Shown: positions 8,039-16,546 of the stretch, piece by piece | Layout of the letters: each line of letters opens with the position of its first letter | How positions within the stretch are numbered: the stretch's first letter is position 1 | Source of the DNA: Bradyrhizobium uaiense | Lineage (GTDB): Bacteria; Pseudomonadota; Alphaproteobacteria; Rhizobiales; Xanthobacteraceae | DNA length: 35,812 bases | NCBI RefSeq assembly: GCF_010811875.1 | Contig: NZ_VKHP01000072.1 | Coordinates: 1-35,812, forward strand | Direction: 5' to 3' | Translations under genes and position numbers: made by a program | Notes under the pieces: model-generated | The model's database searches: none | Seen by the model: only the letters and a program-made list of their open reading frames with translations | Told to the model about the DNA's origin: nothing

Positions 8039-11000
8039 TCAACCCTTCAGTCGGTTTTGCAGTGCCTGTCGGTCGATGACGAGGTTGTCGAGGTTCAGGT
8101 CTGCCTGATGTCTTCCCGCCAATCGCCTAACCAGCGCCCGCGTACCGTCGACCACAAAGACACCGCAATCATAGGTGTTCCTCTGCTGGCTTATGGGCGC
8201 ATTTTGCAGATCAGCTCCCACCCGCGCTGCGAGCGTTGCTGCCGGTCTGCCATTGTACCCTTGAGCGGAGTCGTAATGATAGGCAACCAGCCTGTCGCGA
8301 TCGCGGCGGTCCACCAGCAGCAACGACCAATGAGAGCCGCGGCGATTGAGGTCGGTGGCGCTGGCATCATTCACCGGCAAGAACAGGAAGTCGGCTGTAT
8401 CGTTGCCATTCCGATCGTCGACAATGCGATGGAATGCGCGTAGCGCGTCCATCTCGGTACCCTGGCCCACACGAAAGGCCATGAGAGGGTCCACGAACCG
8501 GGTCCGGACGGCGAGATTTGGATTGCTCTCCCGCAACTCCTGCGACAGGAGTTCGTAATCCCGCTGGATATGCTCGTCACCCAACCATTCGCTGGCTCCG
8601 AGCACCCGCCCGCTGCGGTCGCCGGAAGAGGCGCTCGCAGCCGAAGCGCCGATCCGGGCATGCGGAGCCGACGATGGACGAGGGTGATGGATTAACTGAG
8701 CGTCGCGGCGTCCCCGCGGCCCCAATGTGATGGAGTAGGTCTCACCGTTGATAGAGACCGGCTGGGGAGCCATTGCCCAACTCGGCAACAGCATTTTATT
8801 GTCCAGTACATCAAGCAGGAAATCCGGCACCGGCTGTGAGCCGTGCTGCCAATCGTCGCCGACTAGATGGCCGATATCCTCGAGCTCTTGAGGCATGCCT
8901 GACGACCCGATGAAGAACGGGGGTCTGCCGGCAGCGCTGAGCACCGGCGCAGACCGAGCGTCGTCATGCGTATCCTGCGATGTGGTTGGCAGATCAACGA
9001 AAGAATCGAAACCGCGGTAGATGTCTGAGGAACGAGCGGGCGCGCGCTCCGGAGTTGGCCACATAGCCGCGTCAAAGTCGGACGGCACTCGTGGGGACCA
9101 GGTTGAGCTCGACCCGGCCGGTTCCTGCCAACCGGCCAGTCCAAATGGGCCTTGCGGCGTCGGCCAATCACCTGGGGCAAAGTCGGACGGCGGCGTTGGC
9201 AAATCTCGCACCCAGGTCGAAGTTGAGTTCGAGCCAGCTCTCTGCTGAGGGAGTTCCACACCCAACACTCTGTTTGCTTCGACAACGAAAGAATCGAAAC
9301 CGCGGTAGATGTCTGAGGAACGAGCGGGCGCGCGCTCCGGAGTTGGCCACATAGCCGCGTCAAAGTCGGACGGCACTCGTGGGGACCAGGTTGAGCTCGA
9401 CCCGGCCAGTTCCTGCCAACCGGCCAGTCCAAATGGGCCTTGCGGTGTCGGCCAATCACCTGGGGCAAAGTCGGACGGCGGCGTTGGCAAATCTCGCACC
9501 CAGGATGACGTTGAGTTCAAGCTTACCCCCTGCTGGGGGAAGGCCACACCCAAGGCCCTGTTTGCCTCGACGACCTGCACGTACTGCACAAGCCTCTTGA
9601 AGCCAATGCCGACATTCCCTTTGGCATTCGTGAACTCCTGGTAATCTACGTCCAATGACCGTCGCTGATGCCAATCACCGTTGATTCGACTCACGATGCT
9701 CTCTCTACCCGCTGTTCGGAGCCAATCGCTGAACCTACGCTGCGCCGCAGCAATATTCCGGATACTTTTCTTTTTTGATTGGGAAGCTGGGCCGGATCCG
9801 AGCTTGCTTAGTTCTTCCTTGGCCAGACCATCGATGATGCTGGCGTCGTCGTCATAAGGACCAACCCCATGTTGCAGCTCGCTGCCTAGGTATTGCCGAA
9901 GCTTGTTGATCCCTAAGTGAATGCGCGGCTGGTCAATGGCTTGCTTGAACTCCGAGATATCCTTCTGCAACTGTTTTTCCTGCTGCTCACTGCCGTTGAG
10001 TCGACTAGCTATACTTTCCCTGCCCTCTCTTTTCAGCCAATCACTAAGCTTGCGCTGATTACTAGCGATACTGAGGATAGGCGCCCTCTCTTTGGCGGTC
10101 GCTTCGAGTCCAAGCTTGCCCAAGGCTTCGTTAGTGGCGCCGTCGATGATCTCGACGTCGCTCTCATATGCACTCAAACTACGGCGTCCCATGACGCGGG
10201 GCCCCGGTCCGAGTGTTTCGAACCCTCCCCCGTCAGGCTGAACCCTTCGGAGATGATTCAGGGCTGAAAAGATGCGGCCCTTGGGGTCGTTCTCCTCGCG
10301 GTAGGCCGTGATGTCCTCGGCTAATTCGTCGGTTCGAAACCGAGAAGACAGGGATGGCCTCTGTGTGGCTGCGAGCCACTCAGCAAAGTGCTTAAGAACC
10401 GCCCCGTTAGATCTGATGGTGCCCTCGGGAACATTACGTGCCCGGGCTGCTGCCTTGAACTGGCGAATGAGCAGAGCGTCTCCAGTAGGACGCGGCGGAG
10501 AAGGAGGAGAAGGAGGAGTAGGAGGAGTAGGAGGAGTAGGAGGAGTAGGAGGAGGAGGCAACAACTCGCCGGCGCGGGACTTCCGAAGCGCTTTCAATGC
10601 CAAATGCACCGCCTTTGTGCCCCCCGCATTCACAAATTCATTCGCACGGGCCTCCAACTCAATAGGGTTTTCAACCAAACTAGTCAGTGTCAAGTTGTGG
10701 GACTTTAAAAAGTCGCTGAATCGGCTCAGATGCTCCGCCATCTTCTGAATGCTACTGCGAGCATAGCTGCCTGCAGCCGCGCGCGCGAACTCGGAAAGCA
10801 GGGCCGCGTCCTCTTCGGACGCGCGGCTGCGCTTATAGCAATCTATACGAAGCTCTGAATAGACGACCACATCCGACGAAGGGCCGCTGAACGACCTTTC
10901 ATCGCGACTTCCTCCGAAGACTTTGCCGAGCCCTGATTTAACGCGAGAAAACAGTCCTCCTCTCTTCTTATGCGTTGTCCGTGCGACGGGCTCCGGTTCC

Positions 11001-11407
11001 GATGGTGCTGTGTAGCGCGTGCTGCTGAATAGCCTGTCACGCGAGTTAGACTGCGATGCCCCAGGAGCTGAGCCACCAAGGTGAGCGCGAGGCAGATCTA
11101 CGCTGTAGCGCGTGCTGTTGATTGCGTTATCCCGAAGATGGGACTGCGGCGGCATCCGTATCGAACCGCCAACGTCAGTGGGCTGGATACTGCCATGCGC
11201 CTTCGTGGGTCGAGTATCGGGTGAACTCAGCTCGGCCGAGCTCTCATCAGAGCAACTGAGTTGCAGGCCGCTCAGCTGCTGCTCGAAGCCAGCCTGATCC
11301 GCAGGAATATGATCCGACTCTTGCCTCGCCCGCTGCTGCTCCTGCAAAGCAGCGTATTGATGCATCCAAGCGTCCGTATTGAACCATCCGTCATAGTTGG
11401 GCTTCAC
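8039..11407 (-). CDS. Type III effector with C48 (ULP/SUMO-protease-like) domain, NopD-like
   Basis: An 1122-residue protein, probably injected into host cells and acting there as a ubiquitin-like-protein protease. The C-terminal ~220 residues form a C48 fold with the expected His1026 (GSHWSLLL), Asp1046 (YHYDSA), Gln1074/1075 and Cys1081 (TYDCGVF). Upstream are two near-identical 96-residue units (about 612-804, each with PTPPSDFAPGDWPTP), four degenerate ~100-residue helical units (about 177-280, 306-395, 414-515, 516-615; shared pattern I-DG--EALGKLG ... SDWL-REGRESI-SR-NG), and a proline-rich linker at about 283-302. The N-terminal ~170 residues are Ser/Gln-rich, as expected for a secretion signal region, with a basic KKRGG patch. 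The start is GTG 11407, preceded by GGGAGAG; an ATG 3 nt upstream is followed at once by TGA. NopD and the Bel2-5-type ULP effectors are the known relatives. It stands alone between IS remnants. Confidence 0.82.
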   Translation of the reverse strand: MKPNYDGWFNTDAWMHQYAALQEQQRARQESDHIPADQAGFEQQLSGLQLSCSDESSAELSSPDTRPTKAHGSIQPTDVGGSIRMPPQSHLRDNAINSTRYSVDLPRAHLGGSAPGASQSNSRDRLFSSTRYTAPSEPEPVARTTHKKRGGLFSRVKSGLGKVFGGSRDERSFSGPSSDVVVYSELRIDCYKRSRASEEDAALLSEFARAAAGSYARSSIQKMAEHLSRFSDFLKSHNLTLTSLVENPIELEARANEFVNAGGTKAVHLALKALRKSRAGELLPPPPTPPTPPTPPTPPSPPSPPRPTGDALLIRQFKAAARARNVPEGTIRSNGAVLKHFAEWLAATQRPSLSSRFRTDELAEDITAYREENDPKGRIFSALNHLRRVQPDGGGFETLGPGPRVMGRRSLSAYESDVEIIDGATNEALGKLGLEATAKERAPILSIASNQRKLSDWLKREGRESIASRLNGSEQQEKQLQKDISEFKQAIDQPRIHLGINKLRQYLGSELQHGVGPYDDDASIIDGLAKEELSKLGSGPASQSKKKSIRNIAAAQRRFSDWLRTAGRESIVSRINGDWHQRRSLDVDYQEFTNAKGNVGIGFKRLVQYVQVVEANRALGVAFPQQGVSLNSTSSWVRDLPTPPSDFAPGDWPTPQGPFGLAGWQELAGSSSTWSPRVPSDFDAAMWPTPERAPARSSDIYRGFDSFVVEANRVLGVELPQQRAGSNSTSTWVRDLPTPPSDFAPGDWPTPQGPFGLAGWQEPAGSSSTWSPRVPSDFDAAMWPTPERAPARSSDIYRGFDSFVDLPTTSQDTHDDARSAPVLSAAGRPPFFIGSSGMPQELEDIGHLVGDDWQHGSQPVPDFLLDVLDNKMLLPSWAMAPQPVSINGETYSITLGPRGRRDAQLIHHPRPSSAPHARIGASAASASSGDRSGRVLGASEWLGDEHIQRDYELLSQELRESNPNLAVRTRFVDPLMAFRVGQGTEMDALRAFHRIVDDRNGNDTADFLFLPVNDASATDLNRRGSHWSLLLVDRRDRDRLVAYHYDSAQGYNGRPAATLAARVGADLQNAPISQQRNTYDCGVFVVDGTRALVRRLAGRHQADLNLDNLVIDRQALQNRLKG
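8995..9570 (-). repeat. Two tandem 288-bp units inside the ULP effector gene
   Basis: Two copies, 8995-9282 and 9283-9570, are offset by exactly 288 bp (96 codons) and nearly identical at the nucleotide level, so the duplication is recent or homogenised. Each encodes VVEANR...LGV, RDLPTPPSDFAPGDWPTPQG, FDAAMWPTPERAPARSSDI and YRGFDSF. The 3' edge is fuzzy. Confidence 0.9.
10501..10558 (-). repeat. 9-bp microsatellite encoding a Pro-Pro-Thr linker
   Basis: On the plus strand the unit GGAGGAGTA is repeated four times with degenerate GGAGGAGAA flanks. Read from the minus strand it gives PPT/PPS repeats between two helical units of the ULP effector. It is prone to slippage in steps of three residues, which keeps the frame. 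Confidence 0.9.
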
Positions 11408-11441
11408 ATCACTCTCCCTAGATGAGGTAAATCAAAGCTGG

Positions 11442-11471
11442 ACTCACAGATCCAGCTTGAGAAAACCGATC
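11442..11471 (-). promoter_or_regulatory. Possible degenerate tts box before the ULP effector
   Basis: On the minus strand, G-N3-G-N-TTTTC-N2-AAGCT fits 11 of the 17 fixed positions in the first half of the tts consensus (GTCAGCTTnTCGAAAGCT). It lies only 34 nt from the GTG start, closer than in the two nopP copies (58 and 69 nt). The overlapping inverted repeat AGCTGGA/TCCAGCT (11436-11457) may instead be what the eye picks up. Confidence 0.3.
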
Positions 11472-11779
11472 GCTGAGGTCGACAACCGGAACAAAGACAC
11501 AGAACGAAAGTCGTACCCCCTTCCACCCTGTTCGCTTGCATCCTCCTTTTGCAAGAGAGGTGCGGCACGTCGGGATTGAACTTGGCCCGAGTAGACGCAC
11601 GAGGTCTGCTTTCATCTCAAACAACCCGTCCTGCTTCGGCTTCAATTTGGAGTTTGGCCGCACGTTCGGTCTAAGGCTACAACCTCACGCTACGTACAAA
11701 TCAAGCCTTGACGGCTGTGGCGAGGCTGATTGAGGTTGTGTGCAGGTGTCGAGAAGGCGCGTGTTCGCCGTAAGACCGT

Positions 11780-12301
11780 ATGTCCGCGTCTGCCGGTGAG
11801 GTGGCTCGCCCTACACTGCGCGTCCGAGGGTTGCGTCGGGAGGTAGAAGCGCGAATCTGTGCGCGAACGGTTGAAATCTTCCTGGGGGGCGAGCGTATCG
11901 CGGCGCACATGCGCGGCAGTGGCAACGGGCCGCACACGACGATCAGCGCCCACATGCCTTCCAGCCACCGGCGCTATGGCGAGTGGACTCCGGCAAAGAT
12001 CCGCAGCGAGGCAACCCGGATCGGCCCGATGCTGCGCCAGCTGGTTGACCGGATCATCGGGGATCGGCCGCATCCCGAACAGGGCTATCGTTCGTGCCTG
12101 GGTATCATCCGGCTCGAGAAGCGCTTTGGCGCCGAGCGCCTCGAGGCGGCCGCGTTGCGCGCGCTTGAGATCCAGGCTCGCAATTACCCGAGCGTCAAAT
12201 CGATCCTCGAGAAGGGCCTCGATCGCGTCCCAACGCTTGCGTCGCCCGAGCGCGAGCCGATCATACACCCCAACATCAGAGGTTCGGACTACTACCACTA
12301 A
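11780..12301 (+). pseudogene. IS21-family istA remnant (C-terminal part)
   Basis: About 170 residues match the end of the IstA transposase: VEARICARTVEIFLGGERIA, HMPSSHRRYGEWTPAKI, IGDRPHPEQGYRSCLGIIRL and the terminus PIIHPNIRGSDYYH. The HTH and DDE catalytic core upstream are missing; the sequence before about 11760 is not IstA. It is followed by istB with an 11-nt gap, the normal IS21 order. Confidence 0.78.
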
Positions 12302-12311
12302 AGGGAAGAAA

Positions 12312-12659
12312 ATGCTGACACACCCCACACTCCCCCTGCTTACCCAGCTCGGTCTTGCCGGCATGGCCGAGGCCTTCACGAGCCTCGCCGACAACGAGGA
12401 GGTCCACGGTCTCGCTCACGCCGAATGGTTGGCGTTGCTGCTGGACCATGAAGCCACCTGGCGTAACAACCGGCGCCTGGCGCTTCGTCTTCGCAAGGCA
12501 AAGCTGCGTCATCATGCCGTGCCCGAGGATATCGACTACCGCGCTCCCGGTGGGCTCGACCGCCGCTTGTTCGACATGCTGCTCAACGGAGACTGGATCA
12601 AGAACCATGAGAATAGCTCGCACCGAACTGTTCTCGCCTCCTTGAAGCGTAGGGCCTGA
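12312..12659 (+). pseudogene. IS21-family istB, truncated before the Walker A motif
   Basis: It starts at ATG 12312 behind AAGGGAAGAA and encodes 115 residues of the ~250-residue helper ATPase: LLTQLGLAGMAEAFTSLADN, EWLALLLDHEATWRNNRRLA, DIDYRAPGGLDRRLFDMLLN, GDWIKNHEN. It then diverges exactly where the P-loop (family form ICGPTGVGKS) should begin, and stops. Without the ATPase site it cannot support transposition. Confidence 0.78.
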
Positions 12660-13046
12660 ACACCCGAAAAAGCGTCTGAGCTATTTTAAGTGTCTCCGAA
12701 TCGATGTTCATTCGTGCCCCCGTTTGCGTAGGCTCGACGATGTACACGTGCGGTCTTCAGCTCAACCTGTGGGGCTGGTGAGATTGCCGATAACCTCTCG
12801 CGCCGCGCGCTTCAAAGCCCGGCCTCCACGATCCTGCGGTGGTCGTCGGCAAATTGCCTGCACCAGCGCCATCTCGTGCGTCATCGTCGCCCGGCTCATC
12901 CTGTCGATCCGCACCGAGCGCGGCTAGGTGCGGCGGCGATGCGCAAGCTCGTGCAACGCGCAGGCGAGCTTGGCGCTGGCGGGATGCATCACCGCGAACT
13001 CACTCCCACTGCAGGACGATGGTCCTGCGCAGTAACCCTCCGGTGG
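12660..13046. other. Gap between istB remnant and IS4 element
   Basis: No recognised gene. An imperfect palindrome (ACTGCAGGAC, 4-nt loop, GTCCTGCGCAGT) lies at about 13007-13032, just outside the IS4 transposase end, and could be part of the element terminus or a hairpin. Confidence 0.35.
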
Positions 13047-13065
13047 GGCTTTCAATTACCCACAT
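13047..13065. repeat. 19-bp stretch shared by the two IS4 copies
   Basis: GGCTTTCAATTACCCACAT occurs here, across the transposase stop codon, and again at 6446-6464 at the end of the degraded copy. It marks a conserved element end. The true terminal inverted repeat could not be fixed by eye. Confidence 0.7.
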
Positions 13066-14539
13066 TTCCAGCCGATGCGATTTCAGCGCCGAGTTCGATA
13101 TCTGTGAGTCTCGAGAGGCCGCGCCAGATGACAACATTTCCAGGTGGCGGATCGCCGGCCCTCGCCAAGTAGCCACCTAGTCGTGCAAGCTTGGTGAGGT
13201 AAAATGCAAGGGTTCCAGGGCGACATTGTCGATGGCCGGCGCCGCTGATGAGTTGATCGAGCAATGCGATCTCGGTGTCCGTCAATGCGAGCTTCGGTGA
13301 CGCGTCTGGGGCGATGCGATTGAGCATGGTGAGCCAGAGGACGCGCCAGCTGAGAATGCAGAAGACCGCCATTAGATTGGCGAGTCGCTCCGCGGTCCGA
13401 AGTTTTGAGTCTTCCGCCTTGCAGCCCGATTTCAGGATTTTGTGGAACACCTCGATTTTCCACCGCATGGCGTACCAGTTGATCTTCTCGATTGCCTCGG
13501 AGCGCCCGCGGACGGCTAGGTCCGTGATGAGCTTCCACTCAATCGGTTTACGGCCCGTTGGCGTACCGCGCTCGGTGGCATGGATTATAGTCAGGTCGAG
13601 GGCTGGATAACGTTTCTGCTTCCCGATGGGAGACAAGACTGCGATCCGCTTGAATTTGATTTCCAGCGCGGCCTTCGTCGTCTCGCCCTTGTCATTGCGC
13701 GCGTCGATAAAATGCAGGCCTTTGACGCTGGTCTCTTCCATCTCGGTTGCAATCGTATGACCGCCATCGCCCGCCAGCCGATCGACGCAGGCGCGGACAA
13801 GGAAGTGAGCGCCAAGCTCTTGCGTCAGGCAATACAATTCGTAGATGTCGCTTTCACGGTCACCGATATGAATGCAACGCTCCGGCTGTCCGAGCCGCTC
13901 GATCGATTGCCTGAGATTGTCGAGCCAGCGAACGCTCTCCTTCTTCTCGATCGGAACGCGGGTCGGGTTGATCTTCTTCTTGAGCTGCGCTGTGCCTTTG
14001 AACTTTTTCCGTGTCCAGAACTTCACCGCCGCCAATCCCAGCGGTAGGCCCTCGACAGTCACGGCGAGACTGGAATGCATCAGCATTCCGCAGACCGTGT
14101 GATGGCGCCAACGGCCATCCTTGTCCCGGCCGCTGTTGACGCTCTTGGTCAGGCCGATAGCGCTCGTGTTCGCGCGTTGGTAGGAGAATTCCGTCGTGTC
14201 CTGAATGAGGAGAATTGGGCCTGTACAATCATCGTAGCGCGCGCGTGTGGCGGCGAAGTGGCCGCTGAGGATGTCGGCTTCCTCCACACGCTCGTCGGCG
14301 AAGAAGCGGTAGGCCGCCTTCGTGTTGGCCCAGTCCTGGCACGCGAACGGTATGCTCCCGCCCATACCGTCACCAATTTGCTTCAACAGCTCGCCAAATC
14401 GCTGACCAAGACGGGCATCCTTGAAAGCTGTCTTGTCGATCTCGCCCTCTGTCCAGTGTTCGACGACGCTTTCATCACCATCATCCTGGCGACCATCCGG
14501 GCCGGCTGACCAACGAGACGTCGTTCCGCTTGAACACAT
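13052..14539 (-). CDS. IS4-family (Tn5/IS50-like) transposase
   Basis: A 495-residue DDE transposase, apparently intact. The first catalytic Asp is in PILLIQDTTEFSYQ, the second in IHIGDRESDIYELY, and the Glu in the YREK signature YAMRWKIEVFHKILKSGCKAE, with the Y-R-E-K spacing typical of IS4. The N-terminal WTEGEIDKTAFKDARLGQRF and the AYRFFADERV segment match the IS50 group DNA-binding region. The true start may be a little downstream of 14539, because the first ~25 residues are not family-like. The related remnant at 6455-6966 shows earlier activity of the same family. Confidence 0.85.
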   Translation of the reverse strand: MCSSGTTSRWSAGPDGRQDDGDESVVEHWTEGEIDKTAFKDARLGQRFGELLKQIGDGMGGSIPFACQDWANTKAAYRFFADERVEEADILSGHFAATRARYDDCTGPILLIQDTTEFSYQRANTSAIGLTKSVNSGRDKDGRWRHHTVCGMLMHSSLAVTVEGLPLGLAAVKFWTRKKFKGTAQLKKKINPTRVPIEKKESVRWLDNLRQSIERLGQPERCIHIGDRESDIYELYCLTQELGAHFLVRACVDRLAGDGGHTIATEMEETSVKGLHFIDARNDKGETTKAALEIKFKRIAVLSPIGKQKRYPALDLTIIHATERGTPTGRKPIEWKLITDLAVRGRSEAIEKINWYAMRWKIEVFHKILKSGCKAEDSKLRTAERLANLMAVFCILSWRVLWLTMLNRIAPDASPKLALTDTEIALLDQLISGAGHRQCRPGTLAFYLTKLARLGGYLARAGDPPPGNVVIWRGLSRLTDIELGAEIASAGNVGN

Positions 14540-14895
14540 GAAGGCACCTTCACCGGACGGATACCAACGAACTTGCGGGCGCCATCGCTTAGCGGCTCCT
14601 TGTTGAGCCGAACAGCCGCGGCCCCTTCCTGTTTGTGAACAGCGTCATCACGTTGCGGGCTGATTGCGGCGAGGTGATAGTGCAGAAAAAATCGGAGGTG
14701 ACTGCCGACACCTCAGGGGCCGCTCGTCGTTATAATGTCTGCCGATGTCTCCACTTTCTTTCTGGCAAGGCACAGGAACGAATAAGCATTGACGCATTCG
14801 GCCCCTGCTCTGAGTCTAACGCGCACCAGGATGTATGACACCGAACTTCGCAATTACAATTAATCGACTACTCAAGATCGGCCCGTGGTCAGGCT
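14540..14895. other. Gap beyond the IS4 transposase start
   Basis: No gene recognised. The frames are short and biased on no strand. The outer end of the IS4 element must lie in the first part, but no repeat could be matched by eye. Confidence 0.3.
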
Positions 14896-15099
14896 TCATC
14901 CGCCCTGAATGGCGACGCAGAGCCACTGAGTTTGGTCGCGTTCCATGCCAAGCCGCACCGCATCGAAAAGATCCCGATCACGGAAACGCCTCAAGAAAGC
15001 AACGAGTAAACCTTGCTCGTGCTTCAGGTGGATGATCCGATCGAACCTGGCGCGAAACAGGTCGCCTTCCCCCGTCGTTTCCGGCTTCTTCGGGCGCAT
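14896..15099 (-). pseudogene. IS5-family transposase fragment (N-terminus)
   Basis: The frame begins MRPKKPETTGEGDLFRARFD followed by IIHLKHE, the start of an IS5-type transposase. After about 30 residues it becomes unrelated (FLRRFRDRDLFDAVRLG) and stops at 67 residues. The remaining ~300 residues are absent. Confidence 0.6.
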
Positions 15100-15333
15100 C
15101 GCGCGCCTCCGCTACGAAGGAATCACGGCTGGCTATTCTGCAGGCTTTCCGGCCTTCCGCCGTGAAAAGCTTGCAATCTCGTATCGCAGCGGGGCCAAAA
15201 ACCGACTCTCACTCAACGGCTTGGACACTTCTTCACGGACGACACTTATGAAGACGCCCCGGCGAGCGCGGCGCCGGACTGCGCGCCTCGCCCTGTCGTT
15301 TCACCGAATTTAGTTCTCCCTTTATTTGCCCAC

Positions 15334-15363
15334 GTCAGCTTTCGGACAGCTGAGCTGCTTATC
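15334..15363 (+). promoter_or_regulatory. tts box of the intact nopP
   Basis: GTCAGCTTTCGGACAGCT matches 14 of 17 fixed positions in the first 18 nt of the tts-box consensus, the binding site of the TtsI activator. It lies on the same strand, 58 nt upstream of the chosen nopP start. A strong match of this kind marks the downstream gene as part of the type III secretion regulon. Confidence 0.85.
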
Positions 15364-15421
15364 AGCGGAGTCAGGTCTAACGACCTGAACACAATGCAAC
15401 ATCCATAGGAGTGTGGTCGTC

Positions 15422-16222
15422 ATGTACGGTCGAATTAACAATTGGTCGGATGTTCCATCCGACGATGAATATCATCGCGCAAGCTCCCCGGAGCACGGGA
15501 ATGCCGACGACTTCGCGGACGCATTCTCTAGAATGCGATTGCAGGAGTCCGACGCCAGCTCATCCTCGGGTCCAAGTTATTACAACAATCCAAGACCTCC
15601 TATTATCGAGATCAACAGAGAGACATTCCGGCGAGAGATGAGGACTTTTCATGGCGAAGAAATCGAGCATATCGCCAACAATCCACAGGAATACTCAGAA
15701 TTTGTATCCGAAAGGGCTAGGCGCACGGCGGACGTCGCTAACGATTATGGCATCCGAAGAGATTCGGACGCCGCCCGATATTACAGCTACCAACTCGGAA
15801 ATAGGAGCGTCGGTCTCCAAAGAACGGAAGGCGGATTTCCTATGACTGACTTCAGAAGCCGAGGCTGGCGCGAACAGTTTCCCGGTCGAACTGACGTCAC
15901 GTCCACCGTGGATTTCCAGGTTGCTCATCCGCTCGTTTCGAATGCCGGCGATATTCTGCTCGAGCATCAACTTCGGCAAGATGGCGAACGGCCTCTGGTG
16001 AACTGGCGTCCTGCGAATGACGAAGCGAGAACCCGTGCAGAACAAATGGGCTTCGTCCATGTGGACCGAGACGATATGGTACTTGACCCAACCCGGTCCG
16101 GACCCTGGAGCTACAGGGATGGTGAATGGCAGCGTGATACCCAGCATTCGACGTATCTCTCCAAATACGCCAGCGATCCCGAATCTTCGTCAGAGGCCGG
16201 CTCGGATGGAGACTTTATGTGA
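15422..16222 (+). CDS. nopP: Type III effector, NopP-like
   Basis: A 266-residue soluble protein with no signal peptide or membrane segment, which I assign to the NopP effector family from its start (MYGRINN), its length and its tts box. NopP is secreted by rhizobial type III systems, is phosphorylated by plant kinases and can decide compatibility on certain soybean genotypes. Visible blocks: acidic Ser-rich N-terminus with DDFADAFSRMRL, then YHGEE-type FHGEEIEHIANNPQEYSEFV, RRTADVANDYGIRRDSDAAR, DILLEHQLRQDGERPL and an acidic tail ending GDFM. ATG 15422 is chosen over GTG 15413: AGGAG is well placed, and the second copy at 24386 also begins MY.RIN. No chaperone gene is adjacent. The molecular activity is not evident from the sequence. 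Confidence 0.75.
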   Translation: MYGRINNWSDVPSDDEYHRASSPEHGNADDFADAFSRMRLQESDASSSSGPSYYNNPRPPIIEINRETFRREMRTFHGEEIEHIANNPQEYSEFVSERARRTADVANDYGIRRDSDAARYYSYQLGNRSVGLQRTEGGFPMTDFRSRGWREQFPGRTDVTSTVDFQVAHPLVSNAGDILLEHQLRQDGERPLVNWRPANDEARTRAEQMGFVHVDRDDMVLDPTRSGPWSYRDGEWQRDTQHSTYLSKYASDPESSSEAGSDGDFM

Positions 16223-16230
16223 CGTGAGAT

Positions 16231-16257
16231 CTCCACCAATCCATGAGCGAGGTGGAG
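16231..16257 (+). terminator. Possible hairpin after nopP
   Basis: CTCCACC and GGTGGAG form a perfect 7-bp stem with a 13-nt loop, 9 nt after the nopP stop codon. No T-run follows, so intrinsic termination is uncertain. Confidence 0.3.
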
Positions 16258-16345
16258 CTAGGAGCGCAGACCAACCGACATCTGCGGCTTACGATCAAGA
16301 CCTAGGATCGAACCCGGGTAGCGTTATGATATCGCTGCGTGAAGG

Positions 16346-16435
16346 TTAGGCCTTGCTGATCGGTGGGCTCGTCGGCTTGGCCCAGGGCAGCAATTCGTGC
16401 AGACGCGAAGCGGGAAGGTCGGCGATGGCTCGGAC
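16346..16435 (-). pseudogene. IS66 tnpC C-terminal scrap
   Basis: The minus strand reads AIADLPASRLHELLPWAKPT to a stop at 16346-16348, the typical end of an IS66 TnpC (LPWNW-type terminus). Nothing TnpC-like remains upstream of about 16435. It lies back to back with the plus-strand tnpC below. Confidence 0.6.
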
Positions 16436-16508
16436 TGGAAGCGTGTGCCGATGCGACCTGTGGATCAGCCGGTACGAGCTGGTCGATCATTATCAAGAGG
16501 CGTTCGTC

Positions 16509-16546
16509 ACTCATGCGGAGTTGTTGTAGAATGACTCTGCATGAGT
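16509..16546. repeat. 13-bp inverted repeat over the tnpC start codon
   Basis: ACTCATGCGGAGT (16509-16521) and ACTCTGCATGAGT (16534-16546) pair with one mismatch across a 12-nt loop. The right arm contains the ATG of tnpC at 16541-16543. It could sequester the start, or mark an element junction, since an IS66 scrap in opposite orientation lies just to the left. Confidence 0.6.

Noticed and set aside
9021..9644. Repeated plus-strand frames MSEERAGARSGVGH
   Set aside because: Shadows of the 96-residue repeats of the ULP effector, which is coded on the other strand.
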